Source of the DNA: CAZVPF01 sp964628195
Lineage (GTDB): Bacteria > Planctomycetota > Phycisphaerae > Sedimentisphaerales > Anaerohalosphaeraceae
Direction of reading: 5' to 3'
DNA: 64,000 nt
Assembly: GCA_964628195.1 (NCBI GenBank)
Contig: CAZVPF010000001.1
Coordinates: forward strand, 62,001-126,000
Shown here: positions 25,314 through 35,431 of the stretch, one piece after another
How positions within the stretch are numbered: position 1 is the stretch's first letter
Layout: every line of letters begins with the position of its first letter
Notes under the pieces: model-generated
Database searches by the model: none
What the model was told of the DNA's origin: nothing
Seen by the model: the letters and a program-made list of their open reading frames with translations, nothing else
Made by a program: the position numbers and the translations under genes

Positions 25314-26402
25314 ATGGCCCCGGCAAAGAAGACCAAAAAGAAGACAAAATCGTCAAAATCAACTGCAGCCGCCTCCGCTGTTACAAGCGAAGGCACACCA
25401 AAAAGCGATGCGCTCCAGCGGGCGATCTCGCAGATCGAAAAACAGTACGGAACCGGATCGATAATGAAAATGGACGAGTCGTCCGTGAAAAAAATAGCGG
25501 GCGTGCCGACCGGCGCACTGTCGCTGGATATCGCGCTGGGCGGAGCGGGCCTGCCGAGAGGCAGGGTGGTCGAGCTTTTCGGCCCGGAATCATCCGGAAA
25601 AACGACACTCGCTCTGCACGTAATAGCAGAGGCCCAGAAGCTCGGCGGAGTCGCCGCGTTCATCGACGCCGAACACGCCCTTGACACAACATGGGCCCGT
25701 AAACTGGGCGTGAATATAAGCTCGCTGCTTGTCAGCCAGCCGGACACCGGTGAACAGGCCCTCGACATCGCAGAGATGCTCGTAAAGTCAAACGCTGTCG
25801 ATATTATTGTTATCGACTCGGTCGCCGCTCTTGTCCCCGCAGCCGAGATGCAGGGCGAGATGGGAGCCTCGCATGTAGGACTCCAGGCAAGGCTTATGAG
25901 CCAGGCAATGCGCAAGCTGACAGGCGTCATCAGCAAGAGCAAGGCGATAGTAATTTTCATCAACCAGATAAGGATGAAGATAGGCGTTATGTTTGGAAAC
26001 CCCGAAACAACGCCAGGCGGAAACGCCCTTAAGTTTTACAGCTCGGTGCGCGTCGACGTAAGGCGGGTATCGACTATTAAGGACAACACAGGCACTGCTG
26101 TCGGAAACAGGGTCCGGGCAAGGGTCGTAAAGAACAAGTGCGCACCGCCTTTCAAACAGGGCGAATTCGACATAATGTTCGACAGCGGAATAAGCTACCT
26201 CGGAGATATGCTCGATCTCGGCGTGGAATGCAATGTCGTCGACAAAAGCGGCGCGTGGCTTAACTACGGCGATGTCAAACTCGGACAGGGCAGGGAAAAC
26301 GCCAAGCAGTTCCTTATGGAAAACCCCGACCTCGTCAAAGAGATCGAAACCAAAATACGCATCGAAAAAGGCCTGGTAGAGCCCGAAGAGGCCAAAGAGT
26401 AA
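25314..26402 (+). CDS. recA: Recombinase RecA
   Basis: 362 residues. The N-terminal ~25 residues are a Lys/Ser/Thr-rich tail. Walker A is GPESSGKT (residues 90-97), Walker B IIVIDSVAALVP, then the loop regions MGASHVGLQARLMSQAMRKLTG and MFGNPETTPGGNALKF. It promotes strand exchange in recombination and triggers the SOS response. CAGGAGA precedes the ATG. There is no separate promoter or SOS box in the 29-base gap, so expression here depends on the operon promoter or on one inside thpR. No recX lies between recA and alaS. Confidence 0.98.
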   Translation: MAPAKKTKKKTKSSKSTAAASAVTSEGTPKSDALQRAISQIEKQYGTGSIMKMDESSVKKIAGVPTGALSLDIALGGAGLPRGRVVELFGPESSGKTTLALHVIAEAQKLGGVAAFIDAEHALDTTWARKLGVNISSLLVSQPDTGEQALDIAEMLVKSNAVDIIVIDSVAALVPAAEMQGEMGASHVGLQARLMSQAMRKLTGVISKSKAIVIFINQIRMKIGVMFGNPETTPGGNALKFYSSVRVDVRRVSTIKDNTGTAVGNRVRARVVKNKCAPPFKQGEFDIMFDSGISYLGDMLDLGVECNVVDKSGAWLNYGDVKLGQGRENAKQFLMENPDLVKEIETKIRIEKGLVEPEEAKE

Positions 26403-26426
26403 AAAAGTTCAATAGAAAGATCGACA

Positions 26427-29138
26427 GTGCTCAGTTCAAAAAAGATACGACAGGATTTCATCGACTTCTTTAAGCAGAAAGATCATACTTTCGTGCCCTC
26501 CTGGCCCGTTTTGCCGATAGGCGACGACACGCTGCTTTTCACCAACGCAGGTATGAACCAGTTCAAGGACATCTTCCTCGGACTAAAGAAACCCCAAAGC
26601 ACCCGCGCCGCCAACAGCCAGAAATGCATCCGCGCAGGCGGCAAGCATAACGACCTCGAAGAAGTGGGCGTCGATACCTATCACCACACCTTTTTTGAAA
26701 TGCTCGGCAACTGGTCGTTCGGAGACTACTTCAAAGCCGAAGCCATCGAATGGGCCTGGGAGCTTTTGACAAAAGTATGGGCTCTGCCCGAAGAGAATTT
26801 CTACGCGACATATTTCGAGGGCGACAGCGAACTCGGACTCGACGCCGACACACAAGCGCGCGAGCTCTGGAAGCGTTACCTGCCCGATGACCATATCCTG
26901 CCGGGAAACCGCAAGGACAACTTCTGGGAAATGGGCGAAACCGGACCGTGCGGACCCTGCTCCGAACTGCACTTCGACGGACGAAACCCGGAGGATATAG
27001 CCAAAACACCCGGCAGGGACCTTGTAAACAGGGACCACCCCGACCTCATCGAAGTCTGGAACCTTGTTTTCATACAGTACAACAACGACGGCAGCAAGCT
27101 CACCCCGCTGCCGGCCAAACACGTCGACACCGGCATGGGCTTCGAGCGAATCGTTCGCTTTTTGCAGGGCAAAACCTCCAATTACGACACCGACGTATTC
27201 ACCCCCCTGCTCGACGCTATAGGCAAACTTACGGGAAGAAAATACGGCGGTAAACTCAACGACCAGTCCGATATCGCTTTCCGGGTTATTGCCGACCACA
27301 TCCGCGCACTTACGTTTTCAATAACCGACGGTGTAACCCTTTCAAACGAAGGCAGAGGTTACGTAATGCGCCGGATACTGAGAAGGGCCTCACGCTTCGG
27401 CAGGGTCCTCGATATGCACGAACCGTTCATGTACAAGCTTGTCGAGGTGCTCGTCCAAACGATGGGCGACGCTTTCCCGGAAATAAAGGACCGCGCCGAA
27501 TTCGTAACAACCGTTATAAAGTCAGAGGAGCAAAGCTTTAACAGGACACTTGACCGCGGCATTGAGATATTCACCGCCGCGGCGGACAAATCCGAGGCAG
27601 CAGGGCAAAAAACCATATCCGGCCGGGACGCCTTCCAGCTTTACGACACATACGGCTTTCCGCCGGACCTTACCCAGCTTATGGCCCGCGAGCGGGACCT
27701 GAGCGTCGATGTCGATACGTTCGAGAAATTGATGGCCGAGCAGCGGCAAAGAGCACGCGCAGCCCAGAAATCCTCTTCAATGGTCTCAACCGTCGCCGCC
27801 CAGTCTCTACCGGCGACCGACGATACGCCAAAGTACGAAACCGACAGCCTGATAACGAAACTTATAGGCTGGATAGACGCAGACGGCTTGCACGAAAAGG
27901 GAACAATTGACGAAAACACCGGCGAGGTTGCCCTTGTGCTTGAGAAAACCTGCTTCTACGCAGAGTCGGGCGGACAGGTCGGCGACTGCGGAATAATCAA
28001 AACAGCCCAGGGCCGGTTCTCCGTCGAGAACACAGAGAAAGTCGCCGACTGCATAATACACAAAGGCCGCATTGCTTCAGGCACACTAAACGCAGGCCGG
28101 GAAGTCACAGCGACCGTCGACCGCAACCGCGAAAGCTCCAGGAAAAACCACACCGCAACCCACCTGCTGCAGTGGGCGCTGCAAAGCGTACTCGGCGACT
28201 CCGTCCAGCAGCAGGGCTCGCTTGTGTGCCCGGATTATTTGCGTTTCGACTTCACATGGCCAAAAGCGATGAGCGACCAGCAGATAAAGCAGGTTGAAAC
28301 AATGGTGCGCGAGAAGATACGCGAAGATTTACCTATCGCGTGCGATGTAATGGCGATCGACAAGGCAAAACAGCTCGGGGCAATGGCGCTGTTCAACGAA
28401 AAATACGGAGACCGGGTGCGCGTCGTCGCTATCGGCGCCGAGGACCGCAGCGAGCTTTCCAAAGCTTTCAGCCGCGAATTCTGCGGCGGCACACACGTAG
28501 AGAAAACCTCGCAGATAGGCGGCTTCAAGATCGTCAAAGAAGAAAGCGTCGCAGCCGGAGTGCGAAGAATAACCGCCCTTACAGGCCAGGCCCTTTCGGA
28601 CTTCCTCGCCGGCCAGAGCGAAGTTGTAGACGAGCTTTGTGAAATCCTCAAGGTCCCCGCCGACCAGCTTAGCGCAAGGGTGCAAAAGCTTATCGAGGAC
28701 AACAAAAAACTTGCCAAAGAAGCTAAAGAAGCAGCCAAACGAGGCTCATCGGACACACTCGCAGAAGCCGGCGCCCTGCTTGAAAAGGCGGACAAATTGA
28801 ACGGAAGCGCTGTTATCACCGGCGCCCTTAGCGCCACCAGCGTCGACCAGCTTCGAACCGCGGTCGACAGCCTCAAGAAAAAAGCAGGCTCGGCGGCAAT
28901 CGTACTCGGCTGCCCGGACGCAGAAGACAAGGTAATGCTCATAGCAGCCGTCACAGACGACCTCGTAAAAAAAGGCATCAAAGCAGGTGACATAATTAAA
29001 CAGGTCGCCCCCATAGTCGAAGGCGGAGGCGGAGGCAGACCGCAAATGGCTCAGGCAGGCGGAAAAAACCCCGCAAAGCTGCCCGAGGCCATGGAAAAAG
29101 CCAACCAGCTCTTAAAAGAAAAGCTCGGCTCGCTGTGA
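26427..29138 (+). CDS. alaS: Alanyl-tRNA synthetase
   Basis: 903 residues. The start is GTG at 26427, giving the family-typical MLSSKKIRQDFIDFF. Class II catalytic core with FTNAGMNQFKDIFLG and DTYHHTFFEMLGNWSFGDY. The editing domain has HTATHLLQWAL and CGGTHV zinc motifs. The C-terminal C-Ala domain ends with a glycine-rich GGGGGRPQMAQAGG segment. It charges tRNA-Ala and removes mischarged Ser or Gly. Fifth gene in the operon. Confidence 0.98.
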   Translation: MLSSKKIRQDFIDFFKQKDHTFVPSWPVLPIGDDTLLFTNAGMNQFKDIFLGLKKPQSTRAANSQKCIRAGGKHNDLEEVGVDTYHHTFFEMLGNWSFGDYFKAEAIEWAWELLTKVWALPEENFYATYFEGDSELGLDADTQARELWKRYLPDDHILPGNRKDNFWEMGETGPCGPCSELHFDGRNPEDIAKTPGRDLVNRDHPDLIEVWNLVFIQYNNDGSKLTPLPAKHVDTGMGFERIVRFLQGKTSNYDTDVFTPLLDAIGKLTGRKYGGKLNDQSDIAFRVIADHIRALTFSITDGVTLSNEGRGYVMRRILRRASRFGRVLDMHEPFMYKLVEVLVQTMGDAFPEIKDRAEFVTTVIKSEEQSFNRTLDRGIEIFTAAADKSEAAGQKTISGRDAFQLYDTYGFPPDLTQLMARERDLSVDVDTFEKLMAEQRQRARAAQKSSSMVSTVAAQSLPATDDTPKYETDSLITKLIGWIDADGLHEKGTIDENTGEVALVLEKTCFYAESGGQVGDCGIIKTAQGRFSVENTEKVADCIIHKGRIASGTLNAGREVTATVDRNRESSRKNHTATHLLQWALQSVLGDSVQQQGSLVCPDYLRFDFTWPKAMSDQQIKQVETMVREKIREDLPIACDVMAIDKAKQLGAMALFNEKYGDRVRVVAIGAEDRSELSKAFSREFCGGTHVEKTSQIGGFKIVKEESVAAGVRRITALTGQALSDFLAGQSEVVDELCEILKVPADQLSARVQKLIEDNKKLAKEAKEAAKRGSSDTLAEAGALLEKADKLNGSAVITGALSATSVDQLRTAVDSLKKKAGSAAIVLGCPDAEDKVMLIAAVTDDLVKKGIKAGDIIKQVAPIVEGGGGGRPQMAQAGGKNPAKLPEAMEKANQLLKEKLGSL

Positions 29139-29155
29139 CCGCCCGGAGATAAAAA

Positions 29156-30064
29156 ATGAACGACGACATTCAGCTCCAGTGGGACCAGCTGCCGCGGGAC
29201 GACGACGACCGCGGCAAAGACTCCCCGCAGGATGTCGAGCTCCAGCAGCCCGAAAAGTCCGACTCGTACGACGATGAATTTGTCTCAACCCACCGGCAAA
29301 TAAGCCTTGAAGACCAGCCCGAAGAAAGACAGATGCACTGGGCCCTTGATATGCTTTTCTACCCAATGAACGGACCGGGACTGACAATAATCGGGATCGT
29401 TGTCGGCCTGCCGTTGATCCTGGCCGCGGCGGCGACTGTTTTTATGGCACTGGGCCCGCTGATGCTGATAGGCCTGCTTTTTATGTACATTAACTTCATC
29501 GTTATTATTCCGATATGCGTCTCTTATATGTTCTGGTACTTCGGACTGTGCATAAATACCAGTGCATACGGCCAGGTACGTGCGCCCGAGACACTCGCCC
29601 TCGACGCCGACGGCGGAGTGCTCGACCTGATATGGACAGCGTTCAAGCTCATCGGCTGTACCGTACTGGTTCTCGGCGCAGGGGCGGTCTATTACGTTAT
29701 CGAAAGACGCCTGGACCCGTGGTTTTATCTCGTAACAGTGCTCGGCATCTTCGTTTATCCCATGGCAGTTTTGTCGATTGTAATGCACGACTCACTCGAA
29801 GGTCTCAACCCATGGACAATCGTCAGGTCGATAATTAAAACCTTCGGCCAGTACTGCATCGTCTGCGCTGTGTACCTGCTGCTGGTGATCGTTGTGGCGG
29901 CATGTTTCGGTTTGGGCATATACATCCGCACACTGATACCCGTCCTCGGAAGAGCAGCCGGTATAGGTTTTTCATTCATGTGGATGTACTTTCTCCTGGT
30001 CGCGGGGCATATACTCGGCAGATTCTACTTCCGAAACGAACACAAATTGGAGTGGGAGGTGTGA
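29156..30064 (+). CDS. Membrane protein of unknown function, DUF4013-like
   Basis: 302 residues. The first ~60 residues are acidic and disordered (RDDDDRGKD). They are followed by MHWALDMLFYPMNGPG and five or six hydrophobic helices between residues 72 and 292. The layout resembles DUF4013-type proteins frequent in Planctomycetes; I do not know a function. It lies 17 bases after alaS and is the last gene of that operon. The tail YFRNEHKLEWEV is short and cytoplasmic. Confidence 0.75.
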   Translation: MNDDIQLQWDQLPRDDDDRGKDSPQDVELQQPEKSDSYDDEFVSTHRQISLEDQPEERQMHWALDMLFYPMNGPGLTIIGIVVGLPLILAAAATVFMALGPLMLIGLLFMYINFIVIIPICVSYMFWYFGLCINTSAYGQVRAPETLALDADGGVLDLIWTAFKLIGCTVLVLGAGAVYYVIERRLDPWFYLVTVLGIFVYPMAVLSIVMHDSLEGLNPWTIVRSIIKTFGQYCIVCAVYLLLVIVVAACFGLGIYIRTLIPVLGRAAGIGFSFMWMYFLLVAGHILGRFYFRNEHKLEWEV

Positions 30065-30355
30065 ATAAATTGTGCTTATGTTGAGTATATATACCTTTTT
30101 TGGCTTTTAATAAAAACTATGATTATTTAACGAAAATAAACAAATACAAAAGGAAATAAGGCAAAAAAAACGAATTTTGCCGTTGAAATTACCGCTCAAA
30201 TCGGGAACATTTACCATTTATATATGTCTCTATTTTTGTGCAATATAAGTTTAATCTTCATTTCAGGGCTGAATATGAGACATAAGTTCAAGCCCCACAG
30301 TAATTTAGTCCGATAATCTCTATTATCAGGCTCGAAAATAACGGATAAACCGGAC
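30065..30355. other. AT-rich gap between the alaS operon and the T2SS operon
   Basis: 291 bases, no supported gene. GGCAAAA (30160-30166) pairs with TTTTGCC (30175-30181), a possible weak terminator for the upstream operon. The T2SS promoter must lie between here and 30356, but no convincing -35/-10 pair stood out. Confidence 0.4.
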
Positions 30356-31333
30356 ATGTTAAAGACCCTAAAACTGGTTAGTATAGTGGTTGTCACGGCA
30401 AGTGTACTTGTTGCCGCCCTTGCTGCATATTACGGCACAAAGGGCGATCCTGAGATCGAAAAACTGCTTAAAGAACCCGGTGCCGTCGAGCAGTTCAAGG
30501 CTGGTGCAAGCGTCACCGAAGACACGACAGGCCAGGTTTCTCCGCTGGTCACACAGGCCAAGGCATTTGCGCTGAGGCTCAATCCGCCGCCGCCGGAGGT
30601 TCCGGACCTGCCCGCAGGGCCATCCGGACCGGCAACATCAAAACCGACCGGTATCCCAAAACCGCAAAAAACCATCTCGCGAAGGGCGAAATTTAACGTC
30701 GTCGCCACCTGTTATTACCCCGATGCGAAGGAAAAATCGCTCGCGCTTATCGACCTGCCCGGCGAGGGGCATAAATGGGTCAAACAGGGACAGGAAGTCG
30801 AGCACATTATTATCGCCGAGATCTTTGACGGGGGCCTTAAATACGAAAGCGGTGAAATAAGTGAAGAATTGACAGTGCCCCCAAAAAGCGGCAGCACTCT
30901 TTTAACGAATCCGGCAGGGGGGATAGGCGCCCTTTCCGGGGTGGGCAAAAAAGGCATCGAGCCGGGCCAGGCTGTGGAAATGACCCAGCCCCAGCAGTCC
31001 GAAGACGAAAAACCGTCACGGCAGGAGCTGATCCAAATGCGGCAGGAAGCTGAGGCCGCACGTTTACGAACGCCCGGCAAACGCGGGCTGCCCGAAGCAG
31101 GCAAAACACCGGAACCGGTCTCGGACCTGCAAAGCCTTGAACAAAAGCTAAAAGCGCTTGATAAAAACCTCGCAGAAGTCAACAAGCTGCTCGAGGAATC
31201 GGAAGGTAAAACCGACCAGGCCAGCCAGATGGACCAGATGATGATGGGACAGCTTAAACAGAAGCTGCTCAAAAACAAAGCCGAACTGCTGGAACAGATG
31301 AAAGAAGTAAAAGAAGAAGAAAAACAGAAATAA
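30356..31333 (+). CDS. GspC-like inner-membrane T2SS component
   Basis: 325 residues. A single N-terminal membrane helix (VSIVVVTASVLVAALAAYYG) is followed by a Pro-rich linker. A small beta domain (FNVVATCYYPDAKEKSLALIDLPGEGHKWVKQGQEV, then HIIIAEIFDGGLKYESG) resembles the HR domain of GspC. The C-terminal ~90 residues are coiled-coil (LEQKLKALDKNLAEVNKLLEE) in place of a PDZ domain. GspC links the secretin to the inner-membrane platform. The call rests on position directly before gspD plus this architecture; sequence identity is weak. Confidence 0.6.
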   Translation: MLKTLKLVSIVVVTASVLVAALAAYYGTKGDPEIEKLLKEPGAVEQFKAGASVTEDTTGQVSPLVTQAKAFALRLNPPPPEVPDLPAGPSGPATSKPTGIPKPQKTISRRAKFNVVATCYYPDAKEKSLALIDLPGEGHKWVKQGQEVEHIIIAEIFDGGLKYESGEISEELTVPPKSGSTLLTNPAGGIGALSGVGKKGIEPGQAVEMTQPQQSEDEKPSRQELIQMRQEAEAARLRTPGKRGLPEAGKTPEPVSDLQSLEQKLKALDKNLAEVNKLLEESEGKTDQASQMDQMMMGQLKQKLLKNKAELLEQMKEVKEEEKQK

Positions 31334-31387
31334 ATTTCAGGAATGCAAATCAGCATAAGAGATATTTATGATCAAGTGGAGCATATA

Positions 31388-34300
31388 ATGGAGAAATTTC
31401 GACAAGGCGGTTTTAACACTCTAAAGGGTTTGGTGCTGCTGTGCATGGCTGCAGTTTTATTTTGCCCTGTCGCTTACGGAAAAGACGACGACATGCAGGA
31501 AAGCAAACCCGTAATACGCAACCGCGTTTTCAGGCTAAGATACGCCGACCCCAAAAAGGTGATGGAAATCATCGAGCAGTACGATATGGCAAAAGCCGTA
31601 AACATGCTGCCCAACGAATCGCTTATTGTAACAGCAAGCGATTCGTCCTCACTTCAGCGGGTAACCGGCCTGGTTGAACTGCTCGACAGGAAACGTGATT
31701 TTGTTATCGAAACTCTTGTCCCCAAACCCGAGCCTGATTTTTTGCCGAGCCCCGAAAAGCTGGACATGCAGATCAGGAATGTTACCATAGGAACATTTAG
31801 TAATCCGCCCGAAAGCTCCGGGCCAATGGCGATAGTTGATATTTTAAACGGCTCGCTTATGGTCATATGCGAAAAGGGCGACTACGAAGAAATAAAGAAG
31901 GGCGTCGAGGAGTTAATAAGCGAAGCGAAGAAAAAGCTCGAAGTTTCAGGGCCTCCGAAGCCGGAAGAAAAAGCCGCAGCCCAAAAGGAACAGGACCAGC
32001 CTGCTGTCGAAAACGGTCAGCAGGAAACAGACACCGAAGAAACAGCCCAACTCGAAAAAGTCGCCATGCCCCCTGAGCAGGCTCAAGACAAAAAGCCCGC
32101 ACCCGATGAAGATACACCTGAAACCGCAAGACCGCAGCCGGAAAAAGAAAAAGAAGTTACACTCGAAGACGTTAAAAAGCAGCTAAACGGCAGCGGCGAC
32201 AAAAAGACATCGACGACAGGCAGGGAAACGCCGTCCGATGAAGAGGACTTTTTCGGCGAAGAGCTGCTAAAGGCGCTTGAAAAAGAGGAACAAAAGGCCG
32301 CGGAGGAAACCGAAGCCGAAAAGCAGCCGGAACCCGCAGCATTAACTGAAAAAACCATGCCGGAAAAGGAAACCGCAACAGCGCCGGAAGAAATAGAAAA
32401 GTCTTTCGCCGAAGAAACACCGGCCCAAAATATTGATACATCCGAAACCATGGACAAGGCCCCTGCTGCAGAAAACGGCGGCAGGAAGTTTGAAACTTAC
32501 CTGTTAAAAAAAGTTAAACCAGGCAAAACAGCGAGAGTTATCGAGGCCGTACTCAAATCCCAAGTAGATGAAAAAGCTTCGGTTGTGCCCGATGATGAAA
32601 ACGGTCATATCGTAATATACACAACTCCGGAAGCCCATAAGATCGCCCAGCAGCTTATACTGAGCCTTGACAACCCTGTCGAACTGACACCCGAACCCGA
32701 GCCGCAGCCAGAGGCGCCGGCCGCACCCGAACCCCCGGATACACCTGCCATGCAGGACAGACCCAAACCCGCTCAACCAGCCATGGAAGTGAAGCCCGAC
32801 CAGCTTGAAACACAAACTACCGAAGCTGAACCGCAAATGCCGACGGAGGAGAAGGACCAGACCAAACAGGCCCTGGACAACATGCTCAACGAGCTTATCA
32901 AGAGCAAGCAGGAAAAAGAGCAGCCCGAAGTCAACCAGCCCGGGCCCGATAAGCAGGTGCAATCAGCCGCCGAAGGTCTCAAAAGCGAAGCTGCTGAAGA
33001 GGCCCCGGAAATTGAAACCATAACCCCCCGCGAACACATTGAAAGGGTCACGATACCGGAAGCTGAAAAAGAGCTCGAGACTCGAATAACGCTGCCGGAA
33101 AATATCCAGATAACCGATCTGCTGAAGCTTGTCGGCGAGCAGCTCGGGCTTAACTACATCTACGACCCGGCGCAGGTTTCCGGGCAGGTAACGCTTTACA
33201 TTAACGACGGCAAGATCAAGGTCGGCGAGCTTTACGCCCTGGTCGAGTCCGTGCTGCAGTTCCGCGGGTTCGTAATGAGCAAGCGCGGCAAGCTCGTTAC
33301 GATAGTTAAAAAGGAACAGGCGATGACAATTGACCCGGCATTTCGTTCGAGCACGGACGAAATCGAACCGGGCGATGTCGTAGTGACAAGTACATTCCAG
33401 CTTGACCACATCAGCACAGAAAGCGCGCACAACCTGCTGAAGAATATGAACCTCGGTATCCATGTCAACCCGATACCGGAAACCGGATCGCTAATAGTTA
33501 CCGAATACGCTTTCCGGCTGGACAGGATAGAGGAGCTTCTTGAACTGGTAGATGTTCCCGGCGACGACAAGCGTTTCGAGTTCCGCCAGCTTCAGTACAC
33601 ACTGGCAAGCAACCTTGCGTCAAAAGTGCAGACCCTCGCCGAAAGGCTCGAAGGCGTATCGGTCGAGATAACCCAAACCGCACCCACGCCCCAGCAGCCC
33701 GCCAGCAGAACCAGCAGAAGCAGAACTACAAGAAGGCCAACCCCAACGCCCGCCAAGCCCGGCGAACAGGCACAGGACGACACGATATACCTCGACACGG
33801 ACGACCGAACGAACCGGATACTGATGATAGGGCGGGACAGCGATATACAAATTGTCAACGAGCTTATCGACGCCCTTGACGTCAAGCAGCAGGACCTGCG
33901 GACAATACAGCAGTACGAAATACAGTACGTCGGCGCCGAGGAAGTTTACGACAAACTCGTGGAACTGGAAATGATAAGCGCAACCAGCAGAACCGGAACC
34001 AGCAGGACGAGCAGAACAACCTCAAGCAGGACCAGCAGAACGACATCTTCGAGAACACCCACACCGCAGACCGCTCTTGAAAGCGAAGAAGCAGTCGAGG
34101 AACTGCTTGAAGGCCAGCCGCAGGTTGTTGTACTCGAGTCGACAAACTCACTGCTGGTTAACGCGACTCCCGAGCAGCATGTTCAGATAGCGACAATCAT
34201 TTCGTATGTCGACGCCGAGCTGGAGGATACCGCGAATCCTTACGTCGTATATGCCCTTGAAAATCAGGACCCGGAGGAACTGGCAGAGGTTCTGCAAAAG

Positions 34301-35428
34301 GTTGTCGAGGCCCAGCTTGAGGGCAAAGGCAAAACAAGCGCAAGCAAGGACCCCAAGGTCCAGTCGACCGCGAAAGAGGAAGAAAACGTGTACAGTATAG
34401 TACCGGACAAGAACACTTTCTCCATTATAGTATACGCCAATAAAAAGCTCCAGGAGCAGATAGGAAAGCTCATCGAGGTCCTCGACAAACGCAGGCCGCA
34501 GGTGCTCATTGACGTTGCTCTTGTGGAAATTACGAGAAATGACGCATTTGAATATGACTTACAGCTTGTGACTAATCTTGCCAACAGGTCTGTCTCGGAG
34601 AATATTCTTCCATTCCCTGTCGGTGAAAGCCAGGTAACCCTTTTAAATACAAATGCCAGCCAGGGCAAAACATATCTTGAGGGCGGCTGGAACGTCGGCG
34701 GCTCAGGCGAGTCGAGAGGTTTTTACGGCGATGACAACATCCAGGCCCTTCTCACGCTCGTCCAGTCAAAGGGATACGGCAGGGTTCTCGCTCAGCCCAA
34801 GCTGCTTGCAAACGATAATGAAACAGGCACTATCGAGACAACTACAACAACCTATGTAAGGGAAACAACGACAACAGTTGTCACGGACGGCCAGAGCCAG
34901 GAATCCGAGAAGTTCAATCCTTATGACGCAACTATCAAGCTTGAGATCACTCCAACCATCAGCGAAGGCGACCTGCTGCGGCTCGAAATAACTATGGGCA
35001 GACAGGACTTCACAGACACCTTCGCCGGAGACAGGCCGCCGGACACTCGTTCAACGGACGTGACAACAGTGGTCACCGTTCCGGACGGAGATACGATCAT
35101 CCTCGGCGGCTTGACAAAGCTTAACCAGTCAAAGGGCGGCAGCAAGGTCCCTATTCTCGGAGACATTCCGCTGGTCGGGAGCGCGTTCAGGTCCGTAAAC
35201 AATTCTATCGCGGACAGCTACCTGTACCTGTTTGTCAAATCCAAAATCCTGCGACCCGACAGCATCACCCAGGGCTTTGGTCAGCTTAACAAGATTTCCG
35301 AGGGTTATCGCGAGATCTTTGAAGAGCAGGAAAAGAAGTTCCAGGAACTTGAGGAGTTCCCCGGGGTTGAACCCGAACCTGTCGAACCGATTAACGTATT
35401 ACAGGATATACAGGAGACTAATTACTGA
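31388..35428 (+). CDS. gspD: Type II secretion secretin GspD, greatly enlarged
   Basis: 1346 residues from the ATG at 31388, chosen for GTGGAG upstream and because it starts a signal peptide (LVLLCMAAVLFCPVAYG); typical GspD is 650-750. Order: an N-domain (FRLRYADPKKVMEIIEQY), about 400 residues of Glu/Lys/Pro/Ala-rich disordered sequence containing a second N-type domain, an STN/N0-like domain (ITDLLKLVGEQLGLNYIYD), repeated N domains separated by Ser-Arg-Thr-rich linkers, and the C-terminal secretin barrel (VLAQPKLLANDNETG, VPDGDTIILGGLT, VPILGDIPLVGSAF). It forms the outer-membrane channel. Four bases separate its stop from gspE. Confidence 0.92.
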   Translation: MEKFRQGGFNTLKGLVLLCMAAVLFCPVAYGKDDDMQESKPVIRNRVFRLRYADPKKVMEIIEQYDMAKAVNMLPNESLIVTASDSSSLQRVTGLVELLDRKRDFVIETLVPKPEPDFLPSPEKLDMQIRNVTIGTFSNPPESSGPMAIVDILNGSLMVICEKGDYEEIKKGVEELISEAKKKLEVSGPPKPEEKAAAQKEQDQPAVENGQQETDTEETAQLEKVAMPPEQAQDKKPAPDEDTPETARPQPEKEKEVTLEDVKKQLNGSGDKKTSTTGRETPSDEEDFFGEELLKALEKEEQKAAEETEAEKQPEPAALTEKTMPEKETATAPEEIEKSFAEETPAQNIDTSETMDKAPAAENGGRKFETYLLKKVKPGKTARVIEAVLKSQVDEKASVVPDDENGHIVIYTTPEAHKIAQQLILSLDNPVELTPEPEPQPEAPAAPEPPDTPAMQDRPKPAQPAMEVKPDQLETQTTEAEPQMPTEEKDQTKQALDNMLNELIKSKQEKEQPEVNQPGPDKQVQSAAEGLKSEAAEEAPEIETITPREHIERVTIPEAEKELETRITLPENIQITDLLKLVGEQLGLNYIYDPAQVSGQVTLYINDGKIKVGELYALVESVLQFRGFVMSKRGKLVTIVKKEQAMTIDPAFRSSTDEIEPGDVVVTSTFQLDHISTESAHNLLKNMNLGIHVNPIPETGSLIVTEYAFRLDRIEELLELVDVPGDDKRFEFRQLQYTLASNLASKVQTLAERLEGVSVEITQTAPTPQQPASRTSRSRTTRRPTPTPAKPGEQAQDDTIYLDTDDRTNRILMIGRDSDIQIVNELIDALDVKQQDLRTIQQYEIQYVGAEEVYDKLVELEMISATSRTGTSRTSRTTSSRTSRTTSSRTPTPQTALESEEAVEELLEGQPQVVVLESTNSLLVNATPEQHVQIATIISYVDAELEDTANPYVVYALENQDPEELAEVLQKVVEAQLEGKGKTSASKDPKVQSTAKEEENVYSIVPDKNTFSIIVYANKKLQEQIGKLIEVLDKRRPQVLIDVALVEITRNDAFEYDLQLVTNLANRSVSENILPFPVGESQVTLLNTNASQGKTYLEGGWNVGGSGESRGFYGDDNIQALLTLVQSKGYGRVLAQPKLLANDNETGTIETTTTTYVRETTTTVVTDGQSQESEKFNPYDATIKLEITPTISEGDLLRLEITMGRQDFTDTFAGDRPPDTRSTDVTTVVTVPDGDTIILGGLTKLNQSKGGSKVPILGDIPLVGSAFRSVNNSIADSYLYLFVKSKILRPDSITQGFGQLNKISEGYREIFEEQEKKFQELEEFPGVEPEPVEPINVLQDIQETNY

Positions 35429-35431
35429 TTC

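Noticed and set aside
33700..34070. Ser/Arg/Thr repeats in gspD as a mobile or CRISPR-like repeat array
   Set aside because: The repeats are in frame, imperfect and encode low-complexity linkers between secretin N domains.
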